Positions 20,841 to 31,416 of a stretch of 64,000 bases of DNA are shown piece after piece. Position numbers and translations under genes: made by a program. Position 1 is the first letter of the stretch. Each line of letters starts with the position of its first letter. The DNA comes from Rhipidocladum racemiflorum (lineage: Eukaryota > Streptophyta > Magnoliopsida > Poales > Poaceae), in assembly GCA_036346355.1 (NCBI GenBank), contig CM070588.1:17221914-17285913 (forward strand). Direction: 5' to 3'. The notes under the pieces were generated by a model. That model did not search any database. It was given only the letters and a program-made list of their open reading frames with translations, and was not told the origin of the DNA.

Positions 20841-22838
20841 TGTGATGCCCTAGGTCTGAGAGCGATCCTAGTTCTTTTCCGTCGTGGTTGTTTCGAAAAG
20901 AGAGAAGTTTGGTCGGGAATTGATTAACTAAAGTTCATGCGATGTTTTAATATTTTTTTTGGAGCGTCGGGCTAGAATCAGTGGGCCGAGGACAACCTGG
21001 GCCGAGGCCGGGATTTCCCTCCCCACCTCTCCCTCCCCCTTCCCCTAAGTGGGCCGGCCCACTAGCCAAGGGGCGCCACCCTTTTCCCCTCACCCTAGGC
21101 TCCGCCCCCCTCTCCCTCCCCCAGCCGCCACCTCTCCCTCCCCGTCCTTCCCCTACGTGGTGGCTCAAGATCCGCCGCGAATCGCGAAGGAGAAGGCGAG
21201 GCGACTCCGTGGAGGCGTGGAGGACGAGCAGATCGCCGGTCGGGGTTCATCGCGTGTTCTTCGTGGGTTCGCAAGGGAGAACACTAGGTAAAATTCCCAA
21301 ACTTTTACCTCTGTTTTACCTAGGGATTAGGAGTGTATTAGATCTGGTGGTGAGGGTTTTGGATGGATCTTGTTGGGGGAGAAGGGTAGATGTTCACGTG
21401 GTGCTGTTTCTGGAAGGGGGGATTGTGCAGCGCGGATTGTTTCGCGTTTTACGTGGCATAGATGATTTTTCCTGCCAAAACCTATAACTATAAAGTTGTA
21501 GATATCGTCGAGACCTAGCTTCTGTAATTGTTTCAGAATTTTTGGGGAAGTGTTCTGAGATTTATCGCTGTTGCAAACCGACAAACAGAATCTGGGAACA
21601 GATTTCATCCACTGTGTTGGACGACTGTTTAGGCATATTTAACAGAGGAATTAGAATTTATGATCTTCTAGAAAGTTGTATATCTCATCAATATCTAGCT
21701 CTTGTAATTTTTTCATATTTTTATGTTCTGTAGAAAAAAAGATACGAAAAAGAGAATGGGGGTTGCTGCTGTTCGATCCGGACAGATCGGGGTTTCGGTG
21801 TTGGAAAAGGGGAACGGGTTGTAGGAATTGCGTGTCTGAGTTGTGTGATCAATTGTGGTGTTATTACATACTGAAAATATGCTTGTACAGGTGGTGCCCC
21901 TTCTGGACGCAACTAGATCCATCGTCTACGTCGGTAAAGGCAAGTGGAAGTAGTGTTATGGTTGAGCTATACATCGTTGTTTGCATTGCCTTCGTTATAT
22001 TTCCCGATGACATTAATCATACATGGTTTGATCATTTGCTAGGAAGATTGCAATAATTAGATTAACAATGTGATGATGTGCTTTGGCTTTGAACCATGAG
22101 TAAAGAGAAGAATGATGTTGCCTATTGGTTGAATTGTCTAAATAGTTCATCTCAATGTTATTTGTTTTCTATCCATGTTATATGATGGCATGCAAATATG
22201 TGGACTCAATGTGGAAAATTATGAATGAATTCATGCATGAAGCATTAACTGCATAATCATGCATTGGAAGTTTGTCGACGCCAACAGGCGCGATCAAGAG
22301 CCGTACAACACCGTGTGTTCCCGAGAAAGGGCACGGTGAAGAGGATCATGGCATAAGCATATGCACAAGCATGAGCATTTTACTGAGGTTGTGGTAATCG
22401 ATGTTGTGGTGTTGAAATGTAAAGCATGTGGTGTGTTAAGTTCTTGAGGGATGTGATTATGTGTTAATTGTTCCGCTTGCTGAGATTACCCAATCTCACT
22501 GCTTGTGTTTTGTTGTTTTCAGGTAGCGTGCAAGAGACATAAGCATGAGGGGTGGGCTAGCAACACAATAAACCTTCGAATGTCTTCACAACTCCCATGA
22601 ACTAGTGTTTATTTAATACATTAGCTTGCTGAATTTTATTTACACTTAGACTATTTGTTGTTATGACTAAACTTATTCTTGCTTATGGTTGGTTTAGACT
22701 TGTTGTCGCTAGTATTGTTGAATTGCTTATATTCCTATTTGAATTGCTTATCATGAAATGATTCAGTAATGTCCTGTTTTTAGGGAGATCTTTGTCGAAA
22801 TTTTATTGTTCTATAGTTTTGTTTTTTGGGGTGTTACA
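20841..22838 (+). repeat. 5' LTR of element E
   Basis: 1998 bp. It has a C-rich leader (20985-21150), a donor-like CACTAG/GTAAAA at 21285, an exon-like block 21891-21939 bounded by TACAG and GCAAGT, and the hairpin TGAGAT/ATCTCA at 22481-22497 followed by a T-rich run and TTTTCAG. Nearly identical to the right LTR except in clusters. Confidence 0.95.
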
Positions 22839-22839
22839 G

Positions 22840-22852
22840 TTAGTATCAGAGC
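22840..22852 (+). other. Primer-binding site of element E
   Basis: TTAGTATCAGAGC matches the initiator-Met tRNA-type primer site (TGGTATCAGAGC) with one difference, immediately after the LTR. Confidence 0.75.
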
Positions 22853-23156
22853 GGGATTTAGGTCCTTGGTTTATGAATTTAGGTGATATATTCTAACATG
22901 TACTAAAACTTTCTTTGTGTGAAATTAGTAACATTGCTTAGGTATAACTCTTAAAATTGCCATAGGATAATAAACTTTTAATCTTGAATAGGATTGTTAA
23001 TCAACTTTAAAATTGACACACTTGCACTATTAGGATGGGATGGGCTGCATTGCATGGCATGCGTATGTTCGACTATATTTATTGTTTGATTGTGGGTGAT
23101 TTTGTTATGCTTTTGTTGTTGTTGTGATTGTTTGCTTGCGGCTTGTTGGGTGCAGT

Positions 23157-24660
23157 ATGCCACCAAAGACGCTGCGTCTGTAGGTCGTTCGGGAGCCTCG
23201 CTCCCGAGCCGTCGGAGGCAGCTGAACCTACCCAGCCGAGGGCGGGTTTTGGCAGAGATAGTGGCCGCCATGAAGGCGATGCAGAGGAGTTATGGTGCCG
23301 AGGAGGGGCGCCTGACAGCCGCCCGCTGTGGGCGCTGGCGCCGCCTGTGCCGGCCGCGGCGCGCAAAGCGGTGGCATCAAGCCGAGGAGTGGGTTGGATC
23401 GCTGCCGGATAGCTTTGATGGGGTGGGCAATCCGATCCAGGCAGCGGATTGGTTGTCCTATGTGGAGATGCAATGGACGCTTTTGAGGTGGCGGCGCAGA
23501 GCGTGTCCGCCGTGGTGCAGCTCTTGAAGGGGAAGCCCAGATCTGGTGGAGGGGTGCGCCGACCTCGAGGGGCGGCCGGGTGACTCCTCTTGGGAGGAGT
23601 TTGTCCGGCAATTTGAGAGGAGGTTCTACCCCGCCACCTTCCTCGACAAGATGCAAATTGACTTGGGACAGTATGCCCAAGACAAGAAGACTGTGGTGGA
23701 GTATGAGGTTGGCTTCAACCAGATCGTCGCTTTGTGCCCCATGTGGCACGTGGCGAGGTGGAGAAGGCAAGGCGGTTCGGCAGGACTCCGCCCCGCCATT
23801 CGCCATATGTCGGCGCTTTCCCCATTGTCGATTTCCGGACAATGGTGGAGCAAGCTCTGGGTGTAGAGCTGCAATGAACTACACCGAAGAGCATCGCAAA
23901 CCTGCCACGGGAGAGCAGGTTAAGGGCCCTCCAGAGAAGAAGGGCCAATCCTCCGGTACTTGGAATAAGAAGGGGAAGAATTTTCGTCACCACCCTATGG
24001 TGGCCGTCCTACTCAGAAAGACACCTCATGGGGAGGTGCGCCCCAGCGTGCAATAGTCACTCCTGGCATGGGGATGGTATGTTTCCGTTGTGGCGATTCC
24101 CATCGCCGCAGCCGAGTGCTCGTGGAAGGGAAGGTGCACCATCTGTGGTCGGGAGGATCACAAGGATGTGGTGTGTCAGAAGAACCCCAACGGCAAGCTG
24201 CGTTGGGAGCCGGTGACATCCTCTCCAGGTGGACAGCGGCTGTGGGGCGTGATGCATATGTTGCCATCAGCTCCTACTCTGCAGCACCTCCCGGCGCCTA
24301 CTCGACTCCCTCGTTCTACCCGGCGCCACTCTCGGGGACTTCTTGGATGCCCGGCTTCCACCGCCACCTTCCTCCGGACTTCGCGCCGGGTCCTCGCCGA
24401 CATATCCAGATGCGAGGCTGCACCATCTCGATCTACCTCGGAGTCCACGCTTTGCCCTCTTCGGGGATGCGGATCGTGGCAATGTGGTGACAGTACTATT
24501 TCTGTTAATTCTGTGGTTACCCGGTGTGTTGTTCGACTCGGCGCTAGCTACTCGTTTGTCTCTGTGGATTTTGTTGTTCGGGCTGGTCTGTTTGTGCGAG
24601 TTTGGGTGATGCCGTGGTGGTTAGTGCACCGCAAGGCTTGATTTCTAGTTCGAGAGTCTG
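23157..24660 (+). pseudogene. Element E gag and protease region (multiply frameshifted)
   Basis: Starts MPPKTLRL at 23157, about 320 bp after the LTR; no separate ORF precedes it, unlike in elements A and B. Pieces in different frames give SLPDSFDGVGNPIQAADWL, SWEEFVRQFERRFYPATFLD and a capsid-like stretch. Two zinc knuckles follow: CFRCGDSHRR (broken) near 24080 and CTICGREDHKDVVC (intact CCHC) near 24135-24176. A protease trace, VRLGASYSFVSVDFVV, at about 24533-24580 lacks the expected Asp-Ser-Gly. At least five frame changes occur, so no Gag protein can be made. Confidence 0.8.
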
Positions 24661-24693
24661 TCGCTGTCACTACTGTTAGCTAATGAGGAGTTC

Positions 24694-25428
24694 ATGGCGA
24701 ATCTGGTGGTGATTTCCTTGGAGCCATTTGATGTTATCCTTGGCATGGATCGGCTATCCCAAAGACCAGCGGTGATTGACTGCGCTTGGAGGACAGTCAC
24801 CTTGCATGCTCCGTCTGGGCAAGAAATAACTTTCCAGGGGAGTGCTATGCGGTACTCCCTCTCCTTTTTGTGTAAGCTGTTCCCAAACTCCCGAATGTTG
24901 AAATCAGGGGTCCTCTGGTCCATGGTTGAGGGTCAAGAGGAGGAGAAGAGTTTGGAGGGCATTGCTGTAGTTTGCCGATATCCAGATGTGTTTCCCAGTG
25001 AGCTTTCGGGATTGCCTCCGGAGCGGGAGACTATCTTCCGCATTGATCTTGTTCCTGGTACGAGGCCGATTTATAAAACCCCGTACCGGATGGCTCCGAT
25101 AGAACAAGTTGAGTTGAAGAGGCAATTGGACGAACTCCTAGCTAAGGGGTTTATTAGAGTGAGCTCATCTCCTTGGGCGGCTCCGGTCTTGTTTGTGGGG
25201 AAGAAAGATGGCACCAAGCGGCTATGTGTGGACTACCGGGCGCTTAATCAAGTTACCATTAAGAACAAGTATCCATTGCCTCGCATTGATGACCTCTTTG
25301 ATCAATTGAGGGTGCCAAAGTATTCTACAAGAACGATTTGCAATATGGGTAACATCAGATGCGGATTAAGGTGGAGGATATTTAAAAGAAGGATTTCAAC
25401 ACCACGTATGGGCATTTTGAGTTTGTAG
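24694..25428 (+). pseudogene. Element E pol: protease end and reverse transcriptase N-terminal half
   Basis: 244 residues. The protease end reads PFDVILGMDRLS. The RT start is typical of chromoviruses: YPDVFPSELSGLPPERE, YRMAPIEQVELKRQL, SPWAAPVLFVGKKDG, LCVDYRALNQVTIKNKYPL. After DDLFDQLR a one-base loss near 25309 shifts the frame. The true frame then shows stops at the HQ and KK positions before VVMSFGLTNAP, so the catalytic half is separated. Confidence 0.9.
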
Positions 25429-25449
25429 TCATGTCTTTTGGACTAACGA

Positions 25450-26899
25450 ATGCTCCTCGCTGCCTTTATTGAAGCCAGGAACAGGATGCTCCATGAATAT
25501 CTTGATGTATTTATTGTCGTCTTCATTGACGACATTCTTGTCTACTCGAAGTCCGAGGAGGAGCACGCCGTGCATCTCGGTCTAGTTTTGGAGGCTCTTC
25601 GTAGAAATCAATTCTATGCCAAACTCAAGAAGTGCGCCTTACGGTTGTCGGAGGTGAGTTTCCTTGGGCATGTCATCAACCAAAGTGGTATCACAGTTGA
25701 CCCAAAGAATGTTCTTCTTTGTGGTTGGATGGCGAAGACCGTCTAGTGTGACGGAAATCAGGAGTTTTCTTGGGTTGGCAGGTTATTACAGGCGCTTCGT
25801 GCATAATTTCTCTATCATAGCTAAGCCGATGACAAGGCTCACTCAGAAAGGGGTTCCTTTCATCTGGACAGAGGAGTGTGAGACTAGTTTCCAGACGCTA
25901 AAGAACAAACTGGTCAATGCACCTATTCTATCTTTACCTGTGAGTGGCAAGCGATATACAGTGTATGCATATGCCTTCAGGATTGGTTTGGGTTGTGTGC
26001 TCATGCAAGAAGGCTGTGTCATTGCTTATGCTTCAAGACAGCTGAAGACTCATGAACAGAATTATCCCACCCATGATCTCGAGTTAGCCGCTGTGGTTTT
26101 TGCCTTGAAATTGTGGAGGCACTATCTTTATGGAGAATCTTGTGATATTTTCACTGATCATAAGAGCCTCAAATATATATTCACCCAGCGAGAGCTGAAC
26201 CTGCGGCAGCGTAGATGGTTGGAATTGATAAAGGACTTTGATGTGTCGATCCAGTATCATCCCGGCAAGGCTAATGTCGTGGCGGATGCCTCGAGTAGAA
26301 CGGGTGTCCCCAAGACCGCTATGCCCTTGGTTGTGGAGTTGGAAAGAGGACAGGTCACTTACTGTTTTGCTGGGGTTGCGCAAGAGGAGACTCGGATGAT
26401 CATTCAGTCTTGCATACCCGAGCGGTTGTATGAGGCTCAGCTGCAGGATCGTTTGCTTCAGGAGGTTCGGTGGAGGATTTCAGAGGGGAAACATCGGGAT
26501 TTCAGCATAGATGAGCATGGTTCCATCCGGTTTAGAGGCCGTCTTTGTGTGCCTCAGAAATCGGATGTGAAGATGGATATTCTAAGGGAAGCCCATAGGA
26601 CTCCGTATTCCGTTCACCCTGGCGAGACCAAGATGTATCGGGATCTGAAACAGAGTTTCTGGTGGAAGAGGATGAAGGTGGATATCGCCAAGTATGTGGC
26701 TTCTTGTGGAGTGTGCCAACAGGTAAAAGCTGAGCATAAGAGGCCTGCCGATGCATTACAGCCATTGGAAATTCTGGAATGGAAGTGGGAGCACATCACT
26801 ATGGACTTTGTGATTGGGTTACCTCGCTCGCCGCGAGGTAGAGATGCCATTTGGGTGGTGGTGGATAGACTCACTAGTCCGCACATTTCATTCCAATGA
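25450..26899 (+). pseudogene. Element E pol: RT catalytic part, RNase H and integrase N-terminal half
   Basis: Two overlapping frames, 25450-25746 and 25664-26899. The first has the RT catalytic VVFIDDILVYSKSEEEH. The second has the RT thumb (FLGLAGYYRRFVHNFS), RNase H (YAYAFRIGLGCVLMQEG, where the first catalytic Asp of the usual YCDAS is replaced, then NYPTHDLELAAVVFAL and FTDHKSLKYIFTQ), and integrase: HPGETKMYRDLKQSFWW, CGVCQQVKAEHKRP, and the first core Asp in ITMDFVIGLPRS. It stops where the KVAHFIP motif should follow VVVDRLT. Confidence 0.9.
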
Positions 26900-27886
26900 A
26901 GACGACCAATTCGGCACCAGATCTAGTTCCCTTATACATGAAGGAAGTGCTTAGGCTCCATGGCGTGCCTAAATCGATTGTCTCCGATCGTGACACTAGA
27001 TTTGTGTCCCTGTTTTGGCAGAGTTTGCATAGTGCTCTGGGAACAAAACTCTCTCTCAAAGACATCTTTTCATCCCCAGACAGATGGCCATGGAGCGGAC
27101 CATCCAGACTCTAGAGGACATGCTTCGAGTGTGTGTTCTTTCTTGGAAAGGAAGTTGGGAGGATCACTTGGCCTTGGTAGAGTTTGCTTATAATATGATT
27201 ACCAGGCTAGCATTCGAATGGCCCCATTCGAGGCGCTTTATGGGCGAAAGTGTGTCTCCCCACTTTGCTGGGATGCAGTTGGTGGAAATTCTTTGCAGGA
27301 TCCGGATTGGGTTCAGGGGACCTTTGAGAAAGTGCAGGAGATACGGCAGAATCTCTGGCCGCCCAGAGCCGTCGGAAGAGTTATGCCGATAACAGAGGCG
27401 GGATTTGGAATTTTCAGTGGGTGATCAAGTCCTTCTCAAGGTATCTCCAACAAAGGGTGTCGTCTGCTTTGGTACCACCCCAAGCTTAGCCCGAGGTACA
27501 TTGGTCCGTTCGGTGGTGGCACGGGTGGGCTTTGGCCTCACCGTCTGCAGGTTCTTAGGACTCTTTGAGGAGTACATGATGTCTTCCATGTCTCTATGTT
27601 GCGGAAGTATCTTCATGACCCAGCACAAGATTGACCTCGAGCCGATTCTGATTGAGCAAGACTGACGTTGGAGTGTCGTCCACTTCGTATACTAGACTCC
27701 TCGGAGCGGGTCATGAGGAGGAGAACCATCAGGTATGTGAAAGTTCTGTGGACAAATCAGTCCGAGCGGGAGGCAACTTGGGAACTGGAGGACCAGATAC
27801 GGAAGAAGTATCCTGCGCTTTTTGAGAATACTGAAGGTAAAATGTTGTTTACTTTTTTTTGCCTTTTTTTTCTTTTAGCGCCGTAG
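26900..27886 (+). pseudogene. Element E pol: integrase C-terminal half and chromodomain
   Basis: Broken frames carry the second core Asp (KSIVSDRDTRFVSLFW, 26969), a degraded TDGHGA segment where the catalytic Glu should be, then EDMLRVCVLSWKGSWEDHLA and FEALYGRKCVSP. The chromodomain-like tail, 27668-27886, reads RRRTIRYVKVLWTNQSERE then ATWELEDQIRKKYPALF. Such tails steer integration of chromoviruses toward particular chromatin. At least four frame changes occur here. Confidence 0.85.
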
Positions 27887-27916
27887 CTAAAAGGAGTAGA
27901 TTCGGGGACGAATCCT

Positions 27917-27932
27917 TTTAAGGAGGGGAGAA
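27917..27932 (+). other. Polypurine tract of element E
   Basis: TTTAAGGAGGGGAGAA directly precedes the right LTR; it would prime plus-strand DNA. Confidence 0.85.
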
Positions 27933-29936
27933 TGTGATGCCCTAGGTCTGAGAGCGATCCTAGTTCTTTTCCGTCGTGGTTGTTTCGAAAAGAGAGAAGT
28001 TTGGTCGGGAATTGATTAACTAAAGTTCATGCGATGTTTTAATATTTTTTTTGGAGCGTCGGGCTAGAATCAGTGGGCCGAGGACAACCTGGGCCGAGGC
28101 CGGGATTTCCCTCCCCACCTCTCCCTCCCCCTTCCCCTAAGTGGGCCGGCCCACTAGCCAAGGGGGGCGCCACCCCTTTTCCCCCTAACCCTAGGCTCCT
28201 CCCCCCTCTCCCTCCCCTAGCAGCCACCTCTCCCTCCCCTTCCTTCCCCTACGTGGTGGCTCAAGATCCGCCGCGAATCGCGAAGGAGAAGGCGAGGAGC
28301 GACTCCGTGGAGGCGTGGAGGACGAGCAGATCGCCGATTCGGGGTTCATCGCGTGTTCTTCGTGGGTTCGCAAGGGAGAACACTAGGTAAAATTCCCAAA
28401 CTTTTACCTCTGTTTTACCTAGGGATTAGGAGTGTATTAGATCTGGTGGTGAGGGTTTTGGATGGATCTTGTTGGGGGAGAAGGGTAGATGTTCACGTGG
28501 TGCTGTTTCTGGAAGGGGGGATTGTGCAGCGCGGATTGTTTCGCGTTTTACGTGGCATAGATGATTTTTCCTGCCAAAACCTATAACTATAAAGTTGTAG
28601 ATATCGTCGAGACCTAGCTTCTGTAATTTTTTCAGAATTTTTGGGGAAGTGTTCTGAGATTTATCGCTGTTGCAAACCGACAAACAGAATCTGGGAACAG
28701 ATTTCATCCACTGTGTTGGACGACTGTTTAGGCATATTTAACAGAGGAATTAGAATTTATGATCTTCTAGAAAGTTGTATATCTCATCAATATCTAGCTC
28801 TTGTAATTTTTTCATATTTTTATGTTCTGTAGAAAAAAAGATACGAAAAAGAGAATGGGGGTTGCTGCTGTTCGATCCGGACAGATCGGGGTTTCGGTGT
28901 TGGAAAAGGGGAACGGGTTGTAGGAATTGCGTGTCTGAGTTGTGTGATCAATTGTGGTGTTATTACATACTGAAAATATGCTTGTACAGGTGGTGCCCCT
29001 TCTGGACGCAACTAGATCCGTCGTCTACGTCGGTAAAGGCAAGTGGAAGTAGTGTTATGGTTGAGCTATACATCGTTGTTTGCATTGCCTTCGTTATATT
29101 TCCCGATGACATTAATCATACATGGTTTGATCATTTGCTAGGAAGATTGCAATAATTAGATTAACAATGTGATGATGTGCTTTGGCTTTGAACCATGAGT
29201 AAAGAGAAGAATGATGTTGCCTATTGGTTGAATTGTCTAAATAGTTCATCTCAATGTTATTTGTTTTCTATCCATGTTATATGATGGCATGCAAATATGT
29301 GGACTCAATGTGGAAAATTATGAATGAATTCATGCATGAAGCATTAACTGCATAATCATGCATTGGAAGTTTGTCGACGCCTTGGCGTCTGCGCGATCAA
29401 GAGTACAACACCGTGTGTTCTGAGAAAGGGCACGGTGAAGAGGATCATGGCATAAGCATATGCACAAGCATGAGCATTTTACTGAGGTTGTGGTAATCGA
29501 TGTTGTGGTGTTGAATGTAAAGCATGTGGTGTGTTAAGTTCTTGATGGATGTGATTATGTGTTAATTGTTCCGCTTGCTGAGATTACCCAATCTCACTGC
29601 TTGTGTTTTGTTGTTTTCAGGTAGCGTGCAAGAGACATAAGCATGAGGGGTGGGCTAGCAACACAATAAACCTTCGAATGTCTTCACAACTCCCATGAAC
29701 TAGTGTTTATTTAATACATTAGCTTGCTGAATTTTATTTACACTTAGACTATTTGTTGTTATGACTAAACTTATTCTTGCTTATGGTTGGTTTAGACTTG
29801 TTGTCGCTAGTATTGTTGAATTGCTTATATTCCTATTTGAATTGCTTATCATGAAATGCTTCCGTAATGTCCTGTTTTTAGGGGAGATGCTGTCAAAATT
29901 TTCTTGTTCTATAGTTTAGTTTTAAGGGGTGTTACA
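27933..29936 (+). repeat. 3' LTR of element E
   Basis: 2004 bp, starts TGTGATGCCC and ends GGTGTTACA, followed by the TTAGG duplication. It differs from the 5' LTR mainly in the C-rich tract, at 29376-29405, and in the last ~90 bp. Confidence 0.95.
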
Positions 29937-30559
29937 TTAGGTCGGACGCCCAATCTGCCCAAAACAGAACACCATGCAAACTCTAGATTTCATCAAATCT
30001 AACCAATGGCAGCACAACCTTTTGATCTAATAGCATGAAATCCTCCATTAATACAACACCTAATCCACCCTAAAGGTTTCCCATCCCCATACCTTAGCCC
30101 GACGAACAAAGAACCGACAAACACGCCTCCCGATAGCCCGATCTTCCTCCACGCGCCAATCCCGCCGGATCCTCTCATCGTGGAGCTCCCCAATGGCGAG
30201 GGAAACGGTTAGAGGTGGTGGGGAGGAAGAGGAAGGAGGGGCGCATGGCATGGGTTGGGGGAGAGAGAGGGTGGCGGCTAGCGTTTGAGGGAAGAGGGGT
30301 GGGGCGCAATGGGTAGGGGCAGCAGAGTTTGCGGCCCCCAAACCCCCTCCACATGGGCTAGATTCCCCCGCCTTCGGCCCACAATGATCCCCCCAAAGCC
30401 CAAGCTCCCCAAAAAGGCCCAATTCCCCCCGGAAAGGCCCAAACTCCGGAAACAGCCAAAAAACACGCTACAAAAATCATACCGTAAAGCCACCAACTAT
30501 AAAATCACAATTTATAATGTTACATTTTAAAAAAACACATTCTGTAGTGTTACAAGATG

Positions 30560-31060
30560 CTAGCTTGACACTGCTCGAATCAAAGAGAACCATTGGATCG
30601 CGGTTCTAGAGGATAGAGTAGTGGTTAAGTCTAGTTTGCTATGAGAAATGTGCAAAACCCGTTATGTTATTGGGTTTTGGAGTAGCCCAATGGGTAAGTG
30701 TGTGGGATCAAATCATGATCTTTGGAGGGTAGCTTAGGATAGAAGCAACTCATCCAAGGGTGGAGGGTGACCCATGAACACTATAAATAGAGGGGTAGGG
30801 GTAGCCTCCCAACTTGAAGGTTTTGTGTACTCCTTTGAGCTTTGCCCACTTGTTGTGAAGCTTTGTAAACCTTCCCTCTAGAAATACAAAGAATTTCTTT
30901 AATTTACTTTTGAAATTAAATTCCACATTTACATTATGTCTTTACTTTACGCAATTTAAATTTAGTGTTTACTTTTAAGCATTTAAATTCCGCACATTTG
31001 CGTTGCCTCCTTCTAAATGCTTGTGGTTCTTGAGCCAAGGCTGAATGATTAATGGATAAA
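30560..31060 (+). mobile_element. LTR-like remainder of element F
   Basis: Continuation of the sequence interrupted by D1 at 19258. A good TATA box, CTATAAATAGAGG, lies at 30781-30793, followed about 100 bp later by a 3' end-like region rich in AAATTTA and AATTAAATT. No coding. It looks like a short LTR promoter plus transcript end, abutting element C at 31061. Confidence 0.45.
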
Positions 31061-31416
31061 TGTAACAGCCCAAAAATTTTCTTTGGTTATTAAGTTATGC
31101 ATGACATGCTCATATCATTCATGTAGTGATGTAATTTGCACCCATTTAAAACCCCACTAGTGCTGACATTGTTTTATACATGAAATAGGCATGAAATTGT
31201 GAAGTTCATGCCACTTTAAAACTGCTACTTATTTACACCTATGCTTCATCTAACCATAGTCAATGACATGTGGACACCGCCTGTAAGGGAGAGAGAGTGG
31301 ACTGCACATACCTACTCTACTTTTCTCACTTTATTTCCCCCTACCCACTTTCTCACCTCACTATGACATGTGGGACCAAGCCCCACATGTAAGGGATGAA
31401 GGGCAGCCAAATAAAA

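Larger units (their letters stand above)
20841..29936 (+). mobile_element. Element E: complete Tekay-like gypsy retrotransposon
   Basis: Plus-strand element of 9096 bp with perfect 5-bp duplications TTAGG (20836-20840, 29937-29941). LTRs of 1998 and 2004 bp start TGTGATGCCC and end GGTGTTACA. The primer site TAGTATCAGAGC lies just inside the left LTR, a purine-rich tract just before the right LTR. Gag and Pol are recognisable but broken by many frameshifts and stops. A chromodomain-like C-terminus marks it as a chromovirus. It sits inside solo LTR D1, so it is younger than D1. Confidence 0.95.
19259..30554 (-). mobile_element. Solo LTR D1, split by element E
   Basis: Minus-orientation LTR whose plus-strand left end is TGTAACACCCCGGCATC and right end TCTGTAGTGTTACA. 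It is flanked by perfect 5-bp duplications AGATG (19254-19258 and 30555-30559). Removing element E with one TTAGG copy leaves 2195 bp, against 2197 bp for solo LTR D2 at 31417-33613. No internal domain lies between the duplications, so it is a solo LTR left by LTR-LTR recombination. It holds the exon-like block 20332-20388. Confidence 0.9.

Noticed and set aside
20981..21487. 168-codon frame in the element E LTR leader (and 28073-28390)
   Set aside because: It spans a Pro-rich C tract and a probable splice donor, and the two LTR copies differ by frame-changing indels.
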